Counted from the first letter of the stretch, positions 49,758-59,788 are shown. The stretch is 64,000 bases of DNA from Flagellimonas sediminis (GCF_010500845.1 NZ_JAAAMI010000010.1:1-64000), one strand, 5' to 3'. A program made the numbers and translations. The notes: generated from the sequence alone by a model not told the origin.

Positions 49758-52199
49758 CTACAGCGTTTTGGCGTTTTTCACCTTTTGATCGGTCACGGCA
49801 ATATCAATCACCTCACTCATGTCGGTCACGTAATGGAAGGTAAGTCCTTTAAGATAATCCGCCTTGATTTCCTCAATATCCTTTTTGTTTTCCTCGCACA
49901 GGATAATCTCTTTGATTCTTGCTCTTTTCGCGGCCAAGATCTTTTCCTTGATACCACCCACTGGCAATACCTTACCCCTTAGGGTAATCTCACCGGTCAT
50001 GGCCAGGCTCTTTTTCACCTTTCGTTGGGTAAATAGTGACACCAATGAGGTAAGCATGGTAATCCCCGCACTAGGGCCGTCTTTTGGAGTCGCTCCCTCA
50101 GGCACGTGGATGTGCACATTGTATTTATCGAACACATCAGGGTCTATACCAAAAGTTTCCGCATTCGATTTGATGTACTCCATGGCAATGGTAGCGGATT
50201 CCTTCATCACCTGGCCCAAATTACCGGTAATGTTGAGTTGTCCCTTTCCTTTGGAAAGAATGGACTCGATAAAAAGGATATCGCCTCCCACACTGGTCCA
50301 CGCCAAACCGGTGACCACACCGGCCACTTCATTGTTCTCATACTTGTCACGTTCCAATCGGGCTGGACCCAATATTTTCTCTACATCCTCATTGGAGACC
50401 TTAATATTATACTCCTCCTCTATGGCGATGGATTTTGCAGCATAGCGAACCATTTTGGCCAATTGCTTTTCCAAGTTACGAACCCCGGATTCCCTAGTGT
50501 AGCCTTCCACAATCTTTTCCAATTGTGCTTTGCCTATCTTCAAATCACTGGCAGAAAGTCCGTGTTCCTTCAATTGCTTGGGCAATAAATGACGTTTGGC
50601 GATTTCTACTTTCTCCTCGATGGTATAACCGGTCACGTTGATGATCTCCATACGATCCAACAAAGCAGGTTGAATGGTAGACAAGCTATTTGCCGTGGCA
50701 ATGAACATGACTTTGGAAAGATCATAGCCCATTTCCAAGAAGTTATCGTGGAATTCGTTGTTCTGTTCGGGATCCAACACTTCTAGCATAGCCGAAGAGG
50801 GATCTCCCTGATGACTGTTGGAAAGCTTGTCTATCTCATCCAAAATAAAAACTGGATTGGATGTCCCTGCCTTCTTCAAACTTTGCACCACCCTGCCGGG
50901 CATGGCACCGATATAGGTTTTCCTGTGCCCACGGATCTCAGCCTCGTCACGCAATCCGCCCAAGGACATTCTCACGTATTCCCTACCCAATGCTTCTGCC
51001 ACGGATTTGCCCAGAGAGGTCTTACCTACCCCGGGAGGTCCGTACAGACAGAGAATAGGCGATTTCATATCGTTCCTCAATTTAAGAACGGCCAAATATT
51101 CAATGATCCTTCGTTTTACATCTTCCAAACCATAATGATCGCGATTCAAAATCTGCTGCGCTCTTTTTAGGTCGAACTTGTCCTTGGAATAATTGTCCCA
51201 CGGCAAATCCAAAATGAGGTCCAAATAATTGCGTTGGATGGAATATTCGGCAACTTGGGGATTCATGCGCTGCATTTTGGCCAGTTCCTTTTCAAAATGT
51301 TCCCGCACTTTTTTGCTCCATTTTTTACCTTTGGCCTTTTCGCGCATCTCGTCCACCTCTTCCTCATAGGATATGCCCCCCAGCTCTTCTTGGATGGTCT
51401 TCATCTGCTGGTGAAGGAAATACTCCCTTTGCTGTTGGTCCATATCGCTGCGGACCTTGCTTTGGATATCGTTGCGAAGTTCCAGTTTTTGAAGTTCCAT
51501 GTTCATATACTTCAGGGTGGCCAATGCTCTTTCCTGAAGATTGGGAATCTCCAACAATTGTTGTTTCTCAGCAACCGAAAGGTTCAGGTTGGAGGATACG
51601 AAATTGATCAGGAACGAATTGCTCTGAATATTTTTGATGGCAAAAGTGGCCTCACTGGGAATATTTGGGTTGTCCTTTATGATCCTAAAGGCTAAATCCT
51701 TGATAGAATCGATGATGGCCTCAAACTCCTTACTGCCTTTGATCGGTCTTTCCTCGTTCGCCTCCTTGATCTTGGCGGTCAAATAGGGTTTTTCTGAAAC
51801 GATGTCCTCGATCTGGAACCTTTTTTTACCTTGAATGATAACAGTGGTATTGCCATCGGGCATCTGCAACACCCTAAGAATGCGGGCAACCGTTCCCAAA
51901 GTATTGATATCTTCCACCCCAGGGTTCTCGGTCAGTTCATCCTTTTGGGATACCACACCAATGGTCTTGTTTCCATTGTTGGCGTCCTTGATCAAGTTAA
52001 TGGATTTGTCCCTTCCGGCTGTAATGGGAATTACAACCCCTGGAAACAAGACTGTATTACGAAGGGGTAGTACGGGCAAGGTTTCAGGCAGCTCCTCGTT
52101 GATCATCTGCTCCTCATCTTCAGGGGTAAGTAGTGGAATCAATTCCGCATCCTCGTCCAGTCCCTGAAAGTCAATATTGTCAAATTTTGATATTTTCAT
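49758..52199 (-). CDS. lon: ATP-dependent protease La
   Basis: This 813-residue protein has an N-terminal Lon substrate domain ([20 protein letters not shown]), a coiled coil, then AAA+ (Walker [21 protein letters not shown]; Walker [11 protein letters not shown]) and the Ser-Lys protease domain ([15 protein letters not shown] with catalytic Ser; Lys in [17 protein letters not shown]). It degrades misfolded and regulatory proteins in the cytoplasm. RBS AGGAGAG lies just before the ATG. The gene is divergent from the ECF sigma factor; no clear heat-shock element was seen in the 226-bp gap. Confidence 0.97.
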   Translation of the reverse strand: MKISKFDNIDFQGLDEDAELIPLLTPEDEEQMINEELPETLPVLPLRNTVLFPGVVIPITAGRDKSINLIKDANNGNKTIGVVSQKDELTENPGVEDINTLGTVARILRVLQMPDGNTTVIIQGKKRFQIEDIVSEKPYLTAKIKEANEERPIKGSKEFEAIIDSIKDLAFRIIKDNPNIPSEATFAIKNIQSNSFLINFVSSNLNLSVAEKQQLLEIPNLQERALATLKYMNMELQKLELRNDIQSKVRSDMDQQQREYFLHQQMKTIQEELGGISYEEEVDEMREKAKGKKWSKKVREHFEKELAKMQRMNPQVAEYSIQRNYLDLILDLPWDNYSKDKFDLKRAQQILNRDHYGLEDVKRRIIEYLAVLKLRNDMKSPILCLYGPPGVGKTSLGKSVAEALGREYVRMSLGGLRDEAEIRGHRKTYIGAMPGRVVQSLKKAGTSNPVFILDEIDKLSNSHQGDPSSAMLEVLDPEQNNEFHDNFLEMGYDLSKVMFIATANSLSTIQPALLDRMEIINVTGYTIEEKVEIAKRHLLPKQLKEHGLSASDLKIGKAQLEKIVEGYTRESGVRNLEKQLAKMVRYAAKSIAIEEEYNIKVSNEDVEKILGPARLERDKYENNEVAGVVTGLAWTSVGGDILFIESILSKGKGQLNITGNLGQVMKESATIAMEYIKSNAETFGIDPDVFDKYNVHIHVPEGATPKDGPSAGITMLTSLVSLFTQRKVKKSLAMTGEITLRGKVLPVGGIKEKILAAKRARIKEIILCEENKKDIEEIKADYLKGLTFHYVTDMSEVIDIAVTDQKVKNAKTL

Positions 52200-52425
52200 C
52201 TCTCCTGTATCTGCTTTTCGGTCATTTTGTCATAATCGACAAAAAAACATCAAATTAAATCTAATCAAAAACCAATTCAACATCCTCATTTTCAATAATA
52301 ATGATAGCTTTTTCAGTTTTTATCTTCTCTTAAAAGGCAATTCCTATGCCATTAAAAAGCATTTTTTTAGAAAAAAGTGTAACAATTGGTAAATTCCATA
52401 ATCTATAAGACAAACCATTCATTTT

Positions 52426-52989
52426 TTGAGCCACATAAATGAACATATTGATGCACTGCTCGAGTTGTGCAAAAAGGGAAAACCAAGTGCGCAATTAGAG
52501 ATTTACAATCGCTACTATAAGGCTATGTACAATACTGCCTATAGGATTGTAAAAGATCCGGCCGAGGCCGAGGATGTGATGCAGGAATCGTTCCTGAGCG
52601 CATTCACCAAATTGGATACCTTCAAGGGAGACGTCACCTTTGGGGCATGGTTAAAACGGATCGTGATCAATAACAGTATCCATCATTACAAAAAGCAGCA
52701 GAAAAATTGGGCTGTGGATTTGGATGATGTAATGTACAAGGTCGAAGATAATGACGGAGTTGCTTCGGATCAAAATGGTTATACAGAACTGAAGGCTCAA
52801 AAAGTAATGGAAACCATGAAAAGTTTGAAAGACAATTACAGAGTTTCTTTGACCTTACATTTGATTGAAGGGTACGATTACGAAGAAATAAGTGAAATAA
52901 TGAACATTAGCTATGCTAATTGTAGAACCACCATTTCGAGGGCCAAGGAAAGCCTGAGAAAAAAATTAACCTTAAATGTGCAGTCATGA
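52426..52989 (+). CDS. ECF-type RNA polymerase sigma factor
   Basis: This 187-residue protein begins with TTG 52426; no in-frame ATG exists upstream of region 2, so TTG is the probable start. Region 2 is YYKAMYNTAYRIVKDPAEAEDVMQESFLSAF, and region 4 is YRVSLTLHLIEGYDYEEISEIM and SYANCRTTISRAKESLRKKL. The stop overlaps the next gene by 4 bp (ATGA). It heads a four-gene operon with a membrane protein, a DUF4097 protein and a GIN-domain protein, a conserved flavobacterial envelope-response set. The downstream membrane protein may be its anti-sigma factor. Confidence 0.92.
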   Translation: MSHINEHIDALLELCKKGKPSAQLEIYNRYYKAMYNTAYRIVKDPAEAEDVMQESFLSAFTKLDTFKGDVTFGAWLKRIVINNSIHHYKKQQKNWAVDLDDVMYKVEDNDGVASDQNGYTELKAQKVMETMKSLKDNYRVSLTLHLIEGYDYEEISEIMNISYANCRTTISRAKESLRKKLTLNVQS

Positions 52990-53543
52990 AGGATAATATA
53001 GATCATCTGTTTGAAAGATTCCGAGGGGAGTTTGACATTGAGGAGCCTCAAAGTGGGCACCGAGAACGATTTTTGGAAAAATTGAACCAGGCCAACGGCA
53101 CGGTTTCCATAAACAAAAAGAGACCTACTTGGTGGAAACCGCTCTCCATAGCAGCTTCGGTGGCCTTGGTGGCCCTGTTGGGATATCAAGCCTTTGGTCC
53201 CACACTTTCCTTGAAGGAACAAGTAGTGGAAATTGCCCCAGAAGTGTCCAAGACCGAGTTCTATTTTGCCAACGTGATCGAACAGCAGGTACAACAACTA
53301 AAAGACGAAAAAACACCAGAGACCGCCCAATTGGTGGACGACACTTTGGCACAATTACAAAGATTGCAGAAAGATTATACGGCACTTGAGCGCGACTTGG
53401 TCAACGGGGGGGACAGTAAAATTATCCTAAATGCCATGATCATCAATTTTCAGACCCGTATCGATTTATTGAAAGAAGTTTTGAGCCAAATAGAAAACAT
53501 CAAGAATTTAAAATCACAAAAAGATGAAAGCTTTATCATTTAA
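52986..53543 (+). CDS. Single-pass membrane protein, putative anti-sigma factor
   Basis: This 185-residue protein has an N-terminal soluble part of about 45 residues (DHLFERFRGEFDIEEPQSGH) and one transmembrane helix near 52-68 (IAASVALVALLGYQAF). A long Gln/Lys-rich periplasmic helix region follows (EQQVQQLKDEKTPETAQL...). Its position directly behind and overlapping the sigma gene by 4 bp, and its topology, fit an anti-sigma factor, but no ZAS zinc motif is present. It overlaps the DUF4097 gene by 20 bp. Confidence 0.72.
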   Translation: MKDNIDHLFERFRGEFDIEEPQSGHRERFLEKLNQANGTVSINKKRPTWWKPLSIAASVALVALLGYQAFGPTLSLKEQVVEIAPEVSKTEFYFANVIEQQVQQLKDEKTPETAQLVDDTLAQLQRLQKDYTALERDLVNGGDSKIILNAMIINFQTRIDLLKEVLSQIENIKNLKSQKDESFII

Positions 53544-54621
53544 AAATATCCTTTTCGCTTTGGCTTTGTTACCCATTGCCATACATGCAAGTGTAGACCA
53601 CGACAACATGGAGGGTAAATACACCAAGGAGAAAACCATTAAAAAGGAATTCAACGTAAACTCCGATGCTCTTTTTAAAGTGAGCAACAGTTACGGTAAC
53701 CTCAACATTACCTCTTGGAACGAAAACCGGGTGGAGATCGAGGTGCACATCAAGACCAATGGCAACAACGAGGAGCGTGTGTTGGAACGTTTGAACGAAA
53801 TAGATGTGGAATTTGAGAACAGTTCCAGCATGGTATCCGCCAGAACCCTGTTCGGGGACCGCAACAATGGCTGGGGATGGAACTGGGGCAAACGCAACAG
53901 TGTGAGCGTACAGGTGAACTACACTATTAAACTACCTGTAAAAAACAGTGTAAACCTCAATAATGATTACGGTAGCATTTTCTTGGACCGTATTGATGGG
54001 CATGCCAAGATCAGCTGTGATTATGGCAAAATGGAAATCGGTGAACTACGCGGGCGTAACAACGAACTCCGTTTCGATTATACCTCTAGATCTACTTTTG
54101 ATTATATCAACAGTGCCGAAATCGTGGCAGATTACTCAGGCTTTACCATTGGAAAAGCAGGTGACCTGACCATAAAGGCAGATTACACCAATGCCGTAAT
54201 CGAGGAGATGGGCAATCTAAACTACTCCAATGACTACGGCTCCCTAGAGGCCAAAGAGGTGAAAAATGTAGATGGCAATGGCGACTATATCGGCATTAAA
54301 TTAGGTAAAGTGCATGGTAACGTTTCATTGATCAGCGATTACGGTTCCATTAAGATAGACCAATTGGCGCCTGATGCAGGAAACGTTGAGATACGGACCG
54401 ATTACACGGGCATCAAAATTGGCTATCACCCCGATTACCATTTTGATTTTGAAATTTCCACCGAATACGCAGGTGTGAGCGGTAAGGACGATTTTGAGAT
54501 CAACATCAGCAAGGAAAAATCAACCGAAAAATATTACAAAGGCTTCTACGGCAGTGAAAACTCAGGAAAAAGGGTAAGTATTACCAGCGACTACGGAGGC
54601 ATCACATTTTATCAAAATTAA
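53524..54621 (+). CDS. Exported DUF4097-family beta-repeat protein
   Basis: This 365-residue protein has a signal peptide (MKALSFKNILFALALLPIAIHA). The mature part is an adhesin-like beta-repeat: KVSNSYGNLNITSWNENRVE, NDYGSIFLDRIDGHAKI, SDYGSIKIDQL and a final TSDYGGITFYQ, a recurring (N/S)DYG(S/N) strand motif. DUF4097 proteins fold as right-handed beta helices or solenoids in the periplasm or on the surface. It follows the putative anti-sigma gene with a 20-bp overlap and precedes the GIN-domain gene, which has the same repeat logic. Confidence 0.85.
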   Translation: MKALSFKNILFALALLPIAIHASVDHDNMEGKYTKEKTIKKEFNVNSDALFKVSNSYGNLNITSWNENRVEIEVHIKTNGNNEERVLERLNEIDVEFENSSSMVSARTLFGDRNNGWGWNWGKRNSVSVQVNYTIKLPVKNSVNLNNDYGSIFLDRIDGHAKISCDYGKMEIGELRGRNNELRFDYTSRSTFDYINSAEIVADYSGFTIGKAGDLTIKADYTNAVIEEMGNLNYSNDYGSLEAKEVKNVDGNGDYIGIKLGKVHGNVSLISDYGSIKIDQLAPDAGNVEIRTDYTGIKIGYHPDYHFDFEISTEYAGVSGKDDFEINISKEKSTEKYYKGFYGSENSGKRVSITSDYGGITFYQN

Positions 54622-54655
54622 TATCAAATCAAAAAACAGTTAAAAACACAAAATC

Positions 54656-55381
54656 ATGAAAAAAATCATCACACTGGCACTTGCTTTGAGCGCAGTTACC
54701 GTTTCACAGGCACAATGGTGGAAAAGGGTAAAGGGGGACGGTAACTATGTTACCATTGAACGTTCGGTCGGGGAATATGACGGGGTTGCCCTTGCAGGGT
54801 GGTTCGATGTGGACCTAGTGGCCGGCAAGGAAGGTGAAATTATCTTGGACGGCGAGGCCAACCTTTTGGAATACATTCAAACCGAAGTAAAAAACGGAAA
54901 ATTGGTAATCAAGACCGAGAACAACATCAACCTAAGGCCTTCTTCCTGGAACAGGGGCATCAAGATCACCGTTCCTGTGGAATCCATCAGTTCCGTAAGC
55001 CTTTCTGGATCGGGTGACATTGTGGGCAAGACTACCATTAAATCCAACGATTTCAGCACCAGTATTGCTGGCTCTGGGGACATCAGCTTAACGGTTGAGG
55101 CAGAGAATGTAGAAGCTTCCCTAGCAGGATCCGGCGACATTAATTTAGCTGGAAGAACCAATGATCTGGACGTTTCCGTATCTGGTTCTGGAGATATTAA
55201 GGCATACGAATTGGAGGCCGAAAATGTGAAGGCAAACGTTTCGGGTTCCGCGGATATCAAGGTTACGGCCAACCAATCCATCGACGCCAGGGTATCCGGT
55301 TCTGGTGACATCCATTATCGTGGCAACCCTAAAAAAATTAATACCAAATCATCAGGTTCAGGAGATATCTCCAAAGGCTGA
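54656..55381 (+). CDS. Exported GIN-domain (DUF2807) protein
   Basis: This 241-residue protein has a signal peptide (MKKIITLALALSAVTVSQAQ). The head-GIN domain starts DGVALAGWFDVDLVAGKEGE. The rest is a beta-solenoid with the recurring turn (S/A)GSGDI, seen about six times at intervals of 18-20 residues (SLSGSGDIVG, SIAGSGDISL, SLAGSGDINL, SVSGSGDIKA, RVSGSGDIHY, KSSGSGDISK). It is the last gene of the sigma-factor operon and is followed by a strong terminator. It is probably periplasmic or outer-membrane associated; the function is unknown. Confidence 0.9.
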   Translation: MKKIITLALALSAVTVSQAQWWKRVKGDGNYVTIERSVGEYDGVALAGWFDVDLVAGKEGEIILDGEANLLEYIQTEVKNGKLVIKTENNINLRPSSWNRGIKITVPVESISSVSLSGSGDIVGKTTIKSNDFSTSIAGSGDISLTVEAENVEASLAGSGDINLAGRTNDLDVSVSGSGDIKAYELEAENVKANVSGSADIKVTANQSIDARVSGSGDIHYRGNPKKINTKSSGSGDISKG

Positions 55382-55410
55382 TCTGGAGTTTAGCACCAAT
55401 CAAAAAACGT

Positions 55411-55442
55411 AAAAATGCCCCGAGATTCGGGGCATTTTTTTT
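55411..55442. terminator. Strong bidirectional terminator
   Basis: Perfect 13-bp arms AAAAATGCCCCGA/TCGGGGCATTTTT close a GAT loop, followed by more T's. It ends the sigma-factor operon and, from the other side, the serine hydrolase gene. Confidence 0.95.
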
Positions 55443-55479
55443 GTGGATAACATGCACTTTTGAATGTAATAACCCGCAA

Positions 55480-57027
55480 TTAATTATCGTCATTGTTAGG
55501 GATAGTGTTTTTTTCAATAGCATTGATTTTCTTCTTTATTTCAAAAAAAGTAGAATCAATGTCTTGAACTTTTTTGAAATTTATCAAGGCATTTACTGTA
55601 TCTCCCATTGACAGTAATGCATCTGCGTAACTATCGTAAACATTAGCAGATTTTGGATATTCCTCCATATTCAATTTAAATATACCGATGGCCTCATCTA
55701 CCTTTTTATCTTCAAGCAATTCATATCCTAGAAAATTAAGTTCATATTCATTAAAAACATAGTTATCCGGTTGCTCTGATTTTAGTTTTTTATAGTATAG
55801 TATGGAGGCTTTAATTCCTTCGTTCTGAACTTTTTTCCCTATTACGTCAGCAATAAATATTCTCGGGAATTTAGGTGGTTTGTTGTGTAGAATATCGATT
55901 AGACCATCATCCATATTGAAATACCTCGTATTGTTATTGGTTAATGTTATTATACAGTTATTTTCTTCTATTTCACGATAAATATTGGTTAAGAAACCTG
56001 CCCAACCACCCATGTGTTTGACTACTTTCTTATTGTTTGGTGATTTATCAATGAACCAACCAAAGCCATAATCCGTTAAATTTCCATTATTCAGTTTCCC
56101 TGGTGAAAATGCCTCCTCCAAAGTTTGTTTTGAAACAAGAACATCATTATATAATATTCTGTCCCATTTCATAAGGTCTTCCAAAGTAGAATATATTCCA
56201 CCTTCTCCATAGGCACCATTTAGGTAATGGGAATCCGTAGTAAACCTGTTGATACCGTTAAATTTGGTCCCAAATCCAAAAACCCGATTTGGCATTTTAT
56301 CATCAAAACCTGGGATATACTTATAAGCCAAAGTGCTAGTCATCTCAGCAGGTATAAAAATATGTTCTTGCAGATATTCATTAAATGACATACCAGAAAT
56401 TCTTGAAATAATAGTAGCAAGTAAATTGTAACCAGTATTGCTATACTCCCATCTTTCTCCAGGTGTAAAATGGACAGTGGGTTTGTATTCACACAACATC
56501 ATTATAACATCTTCATTGCCAGATATAAATTTTTCCGGGTCATCATATGCCAACTCTACTTTCCAATGTTCGTTCATGATCCTTGAGTAATCCGGCAAGC
56601 CAGAGGTATGATTCAGCAGATGTCTTACTGTTATTCCATTGTAGGGAAGCTCTGGTATAAAATCCCTTATGTCCTGTTCATACGTTAACTTACCTTCCTC
56701 TTTCAACATCATAATCCCCATGGCCGTAAATTGCTTGCTTACGGAGCCTAACCTAAAAACAGAATTCAGTTTCAATGAATCAATAGGTTCAAAATTTCCT
56801 ATTCCGAATGTTCCCCGATATGCGATTTCGCCATTTTCTATGATTAGCGCATTTCCATTAAATTGTCCCCTATCATGTAATTCAGATAAATATGAATTGA
56901 ATATTTCAGCTTTAGTTTGCGTGCTTGTTTCTGATTTGTTTTGAATTTGACCGCAGGTTATAAAAAAGGAAATTATTGGAATTATTGTAGCCGTAAATCT
57001 TAGGACATTGACTTTGCATATTTTCAT
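55480..57027 (-). CDS. Beta-lactamase-fold serine hydrolase with C-terminal TPR
   Basis: This 515-residue protein has a lipoprotein-like signal (FFITC, Cys25). The class C/PBP fold shows SxxK in RLGSVSKQFTAMG (Ser95, Lys98), YxN in WEYSNTGYNLL and the third motif as HMGGWAGF. After about 380 comes a helical tail with two TPR-like repeats (ELLEDKKVDEAIGIFKLNM, DALLSMGDTVNALINFKKV). Such proteins are esterases or peptidases rather than true beta-lactamases. It is AT-rich like the next four genes and the first of the repeat-separated minus-strand series. Confidence 0.88.
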   Translation of the reverse strand: MKICKVNVLRFTATIIPIISFFITCGQIQNKSETSTQTKAEIFNSYLSELHDRGQFNGNALIIENGEIAYRGTFGIGNFEPIDSLKLNSVFRLGSVSKQFTAMGIMMLKEEGKLTYEQDIRDFIPELPYNGITVRHLLNHTSGLPDYSRIMNEHWKVELAYDDPEKFISGNEDVIMMLCEYKPTVHFTPGERWEYSNTGYNLLATIISRISGMSFNEYLQEHIFIPAEMTSTLAYKYIPGFDDKMPNRVFGFGTKFNGINRFTTDSHYLNGAYGEGGIYSTLEDLMKWDRILYNDVLVSKQTLEEAFSPGKLNNGNLTDYGFGWFIDKSPNNKKVVKHMGGWAGFLTNIYREIEENNCIITLTNNNTRYFNMDDGLIDILHNKPPKFPRIFIADVIGKKVQNEGIKASILYYKKLKSEQPDNYVFNEYELNFLGYELLEDKKVDEAIGIFKLNMEEYPKSANVYDSYADALLSMGDTVNALINFKKVQDIDSTFFEIKKKINAIEKNTIPNNDDN

Positions 57028-57064
57028 AAGTAATTCTTTTGTTGGTAGGATTCCTCTTTATTTT

Positions 57065-57194
57065 GCCTAACTGTCTCGTGTATGGGAAGTAGTGGATTTT
57101 AACCCACTGAACTATCAGATAGCACACTTACCTTTGATTATCCTATACTTTTCAAATAGCACTATACCGCCAATGCTTGTACACTATGTTGGCT
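57065..57194 (-). repeat. attC-like element A
   Basis: On the minus strand AGCCAAC (57194-57188) follows the DUF1398 stop by 12 bp, and GTTAGGC (57071-57065), a perfect GTTRRRY box, lies 38 bp before the serine hydrolase start. The inner parts are partly complementary (GTGTAC... against CCATACAC). The 130-bp length is within the attC range. Confidence 0.5.
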
Positions 57195-57206
57195 GTTCGC
57201 TGTATT

Positions 57207-57599
57207 CTATATGGTCGGTACAATTTCTACTAAGATTTCATTTCCTGCTTTATCATAGTAAGTGAAAGTCATTTTCTCAAGATTCACATTCCATTTTTCG
57301 ATTCCTGTTTCTGCACAATGATTGCAGAATGTAAAATAATCGGTATTTCCCTTCTGGTGGATTTTTAAATATTCTCCAAATTTGTCTTTATCAGAAATGT
57401 CTGCAATTATTAAATTCCCGTATTTTGGTTTAGAGCTGGTTTGAAATCCATTTTCTCCAAAATATTCAGTGTGACTGTCAACAACCCAAGTTTCAAAAGA
57501 TAAGACTCCTATACTCTTATTTTCTTGAATATAATTTGGGAAATCAGCTCCTGATTTAACTTTCCCGTGAGCAGATTCGATTTGTTCTACTGTAAACAT
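57207..57599 (-). CDS. DUF1398 family protein
   Basis: This 130-residue protein starts FTVEQIESAHGKVKSGADFPNYI, the DUF1398 (YbcV-like) signature. DSHTEYFGENGFQTSSKP and a C-terminal IEKWNVNLEKMTFTYYDKAG follow. The function is unknown; members are small cytoplasmic proteins spread by horizontal transfer. It is flanked on both sides by attC-like repeats and is AT-rich. Length and N-terminus match the family, so it is probably intact. Confidence 0.85.
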   Translation of the reverse strand: MFTVEQIESAHGKVKSGADFPNYIQENKSIGVLSFETWVVDSHTEYFGENGFQTSSKPKYGNLIIADISDKDKFGEYLKIHQKGNTDYFTFCNHCAETGIEKWNVNLEKMTFTYYDKAGNEILVEIVPTI

Positions 57600-57638
57600 T
57601 ATGTCAAACTTTATTTTTTCTATTTATCGGATAATTAC

Positions 57639-57762
57639 GGTCAACGGTTATCAACTATACGCAATAGGGATTTTTACTTCTGAACTTCCTGCGAAGGACT
57701 GAATTAAATTTAACACTTTTTGTCAATCAAAACCCTAAAAACCTCCATGTGTATGGGTGATT
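57639..57762 (-). repeat. attC-like element B (degenerate)
   Basis: The minus strand has GTTGACC (57645-57639) preceded by ATAACC, like the other elements, 40 bp before the DUF1398 start. The opposite end near the membrane-protein stop has no clear AAC box and pairing is poor. It is counted as a member on position only. Confidence 0.3.
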
Positions 57763-58395
57763 TTAGCGGGTCGTTTTTGACACTTGGTCAGTTTTGTTTT
57801 GATGAAAATCTTCAGCCTTCGTAAAATATTCGATAGTCAAAACCAACAGCATAAAACATAGAAAAGTGACTTTCTGCATTACAGCCAACAATCCCCAGTT
57901 CCCAGCACCATACAAATACAAAGTGGAATAAAAAATGAGTAGACCCACTATGCAAAACAACTTCAACCAGTGAATCTTTGTCCTTAAGACAAATATGGTA
58001 ATGTAAAACAAACCTATCATGGTCAGTGTACTTGAAACCGTTACCATAATGTCATGCAGGGGGGTGGCAATAAGAAAGGTGAAAAGCATATTAACAACAC
58101 CAATGGATATTAAAACCAACTTTGTATGCTTATGGGGTATTTTACGAGAAGTATGAATAAAGAAAAGTCCGTATCCAATTGAATTGAAAACCATACCGAT
58201 AAGTGCCCAAATCCTTGAAGGGTTCTCAGAACCATTGAGTGCATTCGGTAAGAATAAGTTGCTGAAAAAATTCTTTGACCAGTCAAAGCCGACAGCATTT
58301 TTATCAAGGATTGAACCACCCGGATAATACAAGGTGGCAATAACAAGAAAAAGCCCGGAGATGATCACACATATTAAAACGGAGTACTTTTGCAT
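57763..58395 (-). CDS. Integral membrane protein, unknown (possibly DUF998-like)
   Basis: This 210-residue protein has six hydrophobic helices, with loops such as YYPGGSILDKNAVGFDWSKN and NGSENPSRIWALIGMVFNS. The C-terminus is a hydrophilic tail (AEDFHQNKTDQVSKTTR). The pattern recalls DUF998 membrane proteins, but similarity is too weak to assert. No catalytic motif is visible. It lies between repeat elements B and C on the same strand as its neighbours and is AT-rich. Confidence 0.7.
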   Translation of the reverse strand: MQKYSVLICVIISGLFLVIATLYYPGGSILDKNAVGFDWSKNFFSNLFLPNALNGSENPSRIWALIGMVFNSIGYGLFFIHTSRKIPHKHTKLVLISIGVVNMLFTFLIATPLHDIMVTVSSTLTMIGLFYITIFVLRTKIHWLKLFCIVGLLIFYSTLYLYGAGNWGLLAVMQKVTFLCFMLLVLTIEYFTKAEDFHQNKTDQVSKTTR

Positions 58396-58456
58396 TTGCT
58401 ATCAGAACTTGATAATTACATGTATTAATTGTTTTTGAAACCATCATTGGTAAGCC

Positions 58457-58587
58457 CTCTAACGGTTTGGCTATGAAAAGTAGGCGATTTTGAAGTACCA
58501 AACTTTCAGTGAAGCACAAAGATTTATACGAGCCTCAAGCCTTGATTTTACTACTGTTTCGCCTATTTTTTATATACATTGTTGGCG
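58457..58587 (-). repeat. attC-like element C
   Basis: Plus-strand ends are CTCTAAC (58457-58463) and GTTGGCG (58581-58587). The inner arms AAAAGTAGGCGA (58476-58487) and TCGCCTATTTTT (58559-58570) pair well. The element begins 5 bp after the FAD-monooxygenase stop and ends 62 bp before the membrane-protein start, as expected for an attC site behind a cassette gene. Confidence 0.55.
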
Positions 58588-58592
58588 GTAGT

Positions 58593-59666
58593 TTATTTAT
58601 TAAATCTATTGTCAATTTCTTCTTGTGTTTTGGGAACAGTAAAGTTTAGTCCGTCAATAATTTTAGGCTGAATACTATCAACAAAAGGTCTGTACGATTC
58701 GTAATAGTTCAAAAATGCTGACCTATAATCTCCTCTTGACCCATATAGTGATTTTGCTAAAGTTGCAGAACCTTGAATAGCCAAAGTTGTTCCCATTCCT
58801 GTTGGAAATCCTGCGGTATATGCAGCATCTCCAACCAATGCAATGCGATTTATTGCCCAAGATGGCATTTTAATTTGGCAAATTTCATCAAAATATAAAT
58901 TTTCGCTTTTGAGCATTAATTCTACAATTTGAGGGATTTTCCAGTCGCTGTTTTTTAAGTTATCCCTTAAAATCTGTTTCTGTTGTGTTTGATTTTTATA
59001 GTCGTAATTTAATTTGGGTGATCTGAAAATAACGATGGCTTGAGTTGAGTCTCTAAACGGGAAAAGACCAGCCATTCTGCCGGGTTCATTGTAAATTGTT
59101 CCTTCATTTGTTGGGATTTCTTTTGTTTCACAAGTGGCAAAATATGCTCCGAAGAAAACTGAAAAATTATCTTCGTTTCCAAAAATCATTTTCCTAACGG
59201 AAGAATGAGTTCCGTCTGCACCAAATACAAAGTCAAAGTTTCGATTTTCTCCATTTTTAAATGTAACATTTACTGTTTCATCGCTTTGTTCAATTATTGC
59301 TATCCTGTTCTGATAAAGAAATTCAACATTTTTTGGAATAATTTCTTCTAAAATATCTAATAAATCGTCCCTATCGATTTCAATATCATCTCCTTCCGAA
59401 TGATTCCACGAGAAAAGTGTTTCATTTTTCGCATTTACCATTCTTTTGTTGAGGTTTACTGTCAGGCGTTTTGCTCTTATTTTTTCCAACAGCTCCATTT
59501 CTTTAACAATGTTCAAAGCTTCACCCCGTATTTCAATTGGGGAACCACCTTTTCTAATTCCAGAAGAAATTTCGACAAGGGTAACTTTGTAGCCAAATTT
59601 ATTTAGCCAATATGCCAAAGTTAAACCTGCAAAGCTTGCTCCTGAAATTAAAACTGTTTTATCCAT
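58593..59666 (-). CDS. FAD-dependent aromatic-type monooxygenase
   Basis: From ATG 59664-59666 the product has 357 residues. The FAD dinucleotide fold is at the very N-terminus (VLISGASFAGLTLAYWLNKFG). It also has the DG motif (FVFGADGTHSSVRKMIFG) and the GD motif (RIALVGDAAYTAGFPTGMG). This is the group A flavoprotein monooxygenase plan, near TetX/PHBH-type enzymes. The substrate is unknown. TetX inactivates tetracyclines, but sequence alone does not support that here. It is flanked by attC-like elements C and D and is AT-rich, consistent with a mobile cassette gene. Confidence 0.88.
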   Translation of the reverse strand: MDKTVLISGASFAGLTLAYWLNKFGYKVTLVEISSGIRKGGSPIEIRGEALNIVKEMELLEKIRAKRLTVNLNKRMVNAKNETLFSWNHSEGDDIEIDRDDLLDILEEIIPKNVEFLYQNRIAIIEQSDETVNVTFKNGENRNFDFVFGADGTHSSVRKMIFGNEDNFSVFFGAYFATCETKEIPTNEGTIYNEPGRMAGLFPFRDSTQAIVIFRSPKLNYDYKNQTQQKQILRDNLKNSDWKIPQIVELMLKSENLYFDEICQIKMPSWAINRIALVGDAAYTAGFPTGMGTTLAIQGSATLAKSLYGSRGDYRSAFLNYYESYRPFVDSIQPKIIDGLNFTVPKTQEEIDNRFNK

Positions 59667-59705
59667 GTACATTTATCTGTTTTCTTTCGGGGTTTTCCCA
59701 ATTAC

Positions 59706-59771
59706 CGCCAACGGTTTGGCTATGAGCAGTAGCGTCCCGCAGGGCGCTATTGCTTATAGGTTTTGTTGTGA
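59706..59771 (-). repeat. attC-like element D (best-formed hairpin)
   Basis: Plus-strand ends are CGCCAAC (59706-59712) and GTTGTGA (59765-59771). The 15-nt arms CTATGAGCAGTAGCG (59720-59734) and CGCTATTGCTTATAG (59745-59759) pair with two wobble mismatches around a GC-rich loop. Between each terminus and stem are unequal spacers (7 and 5 nt), an attC-like asymmetry. Length is 66 bp. Confidence 0.6.
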
Positions 59772-59788
59772 GCAGTTTTATTTTATTT

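Noticed and set aside
58593..59666. Tetracycline-inactivating TetX
   Set aside because: Only the general group A monooxygenase motifs are shared; nothing specific to TetX could be confirmed.
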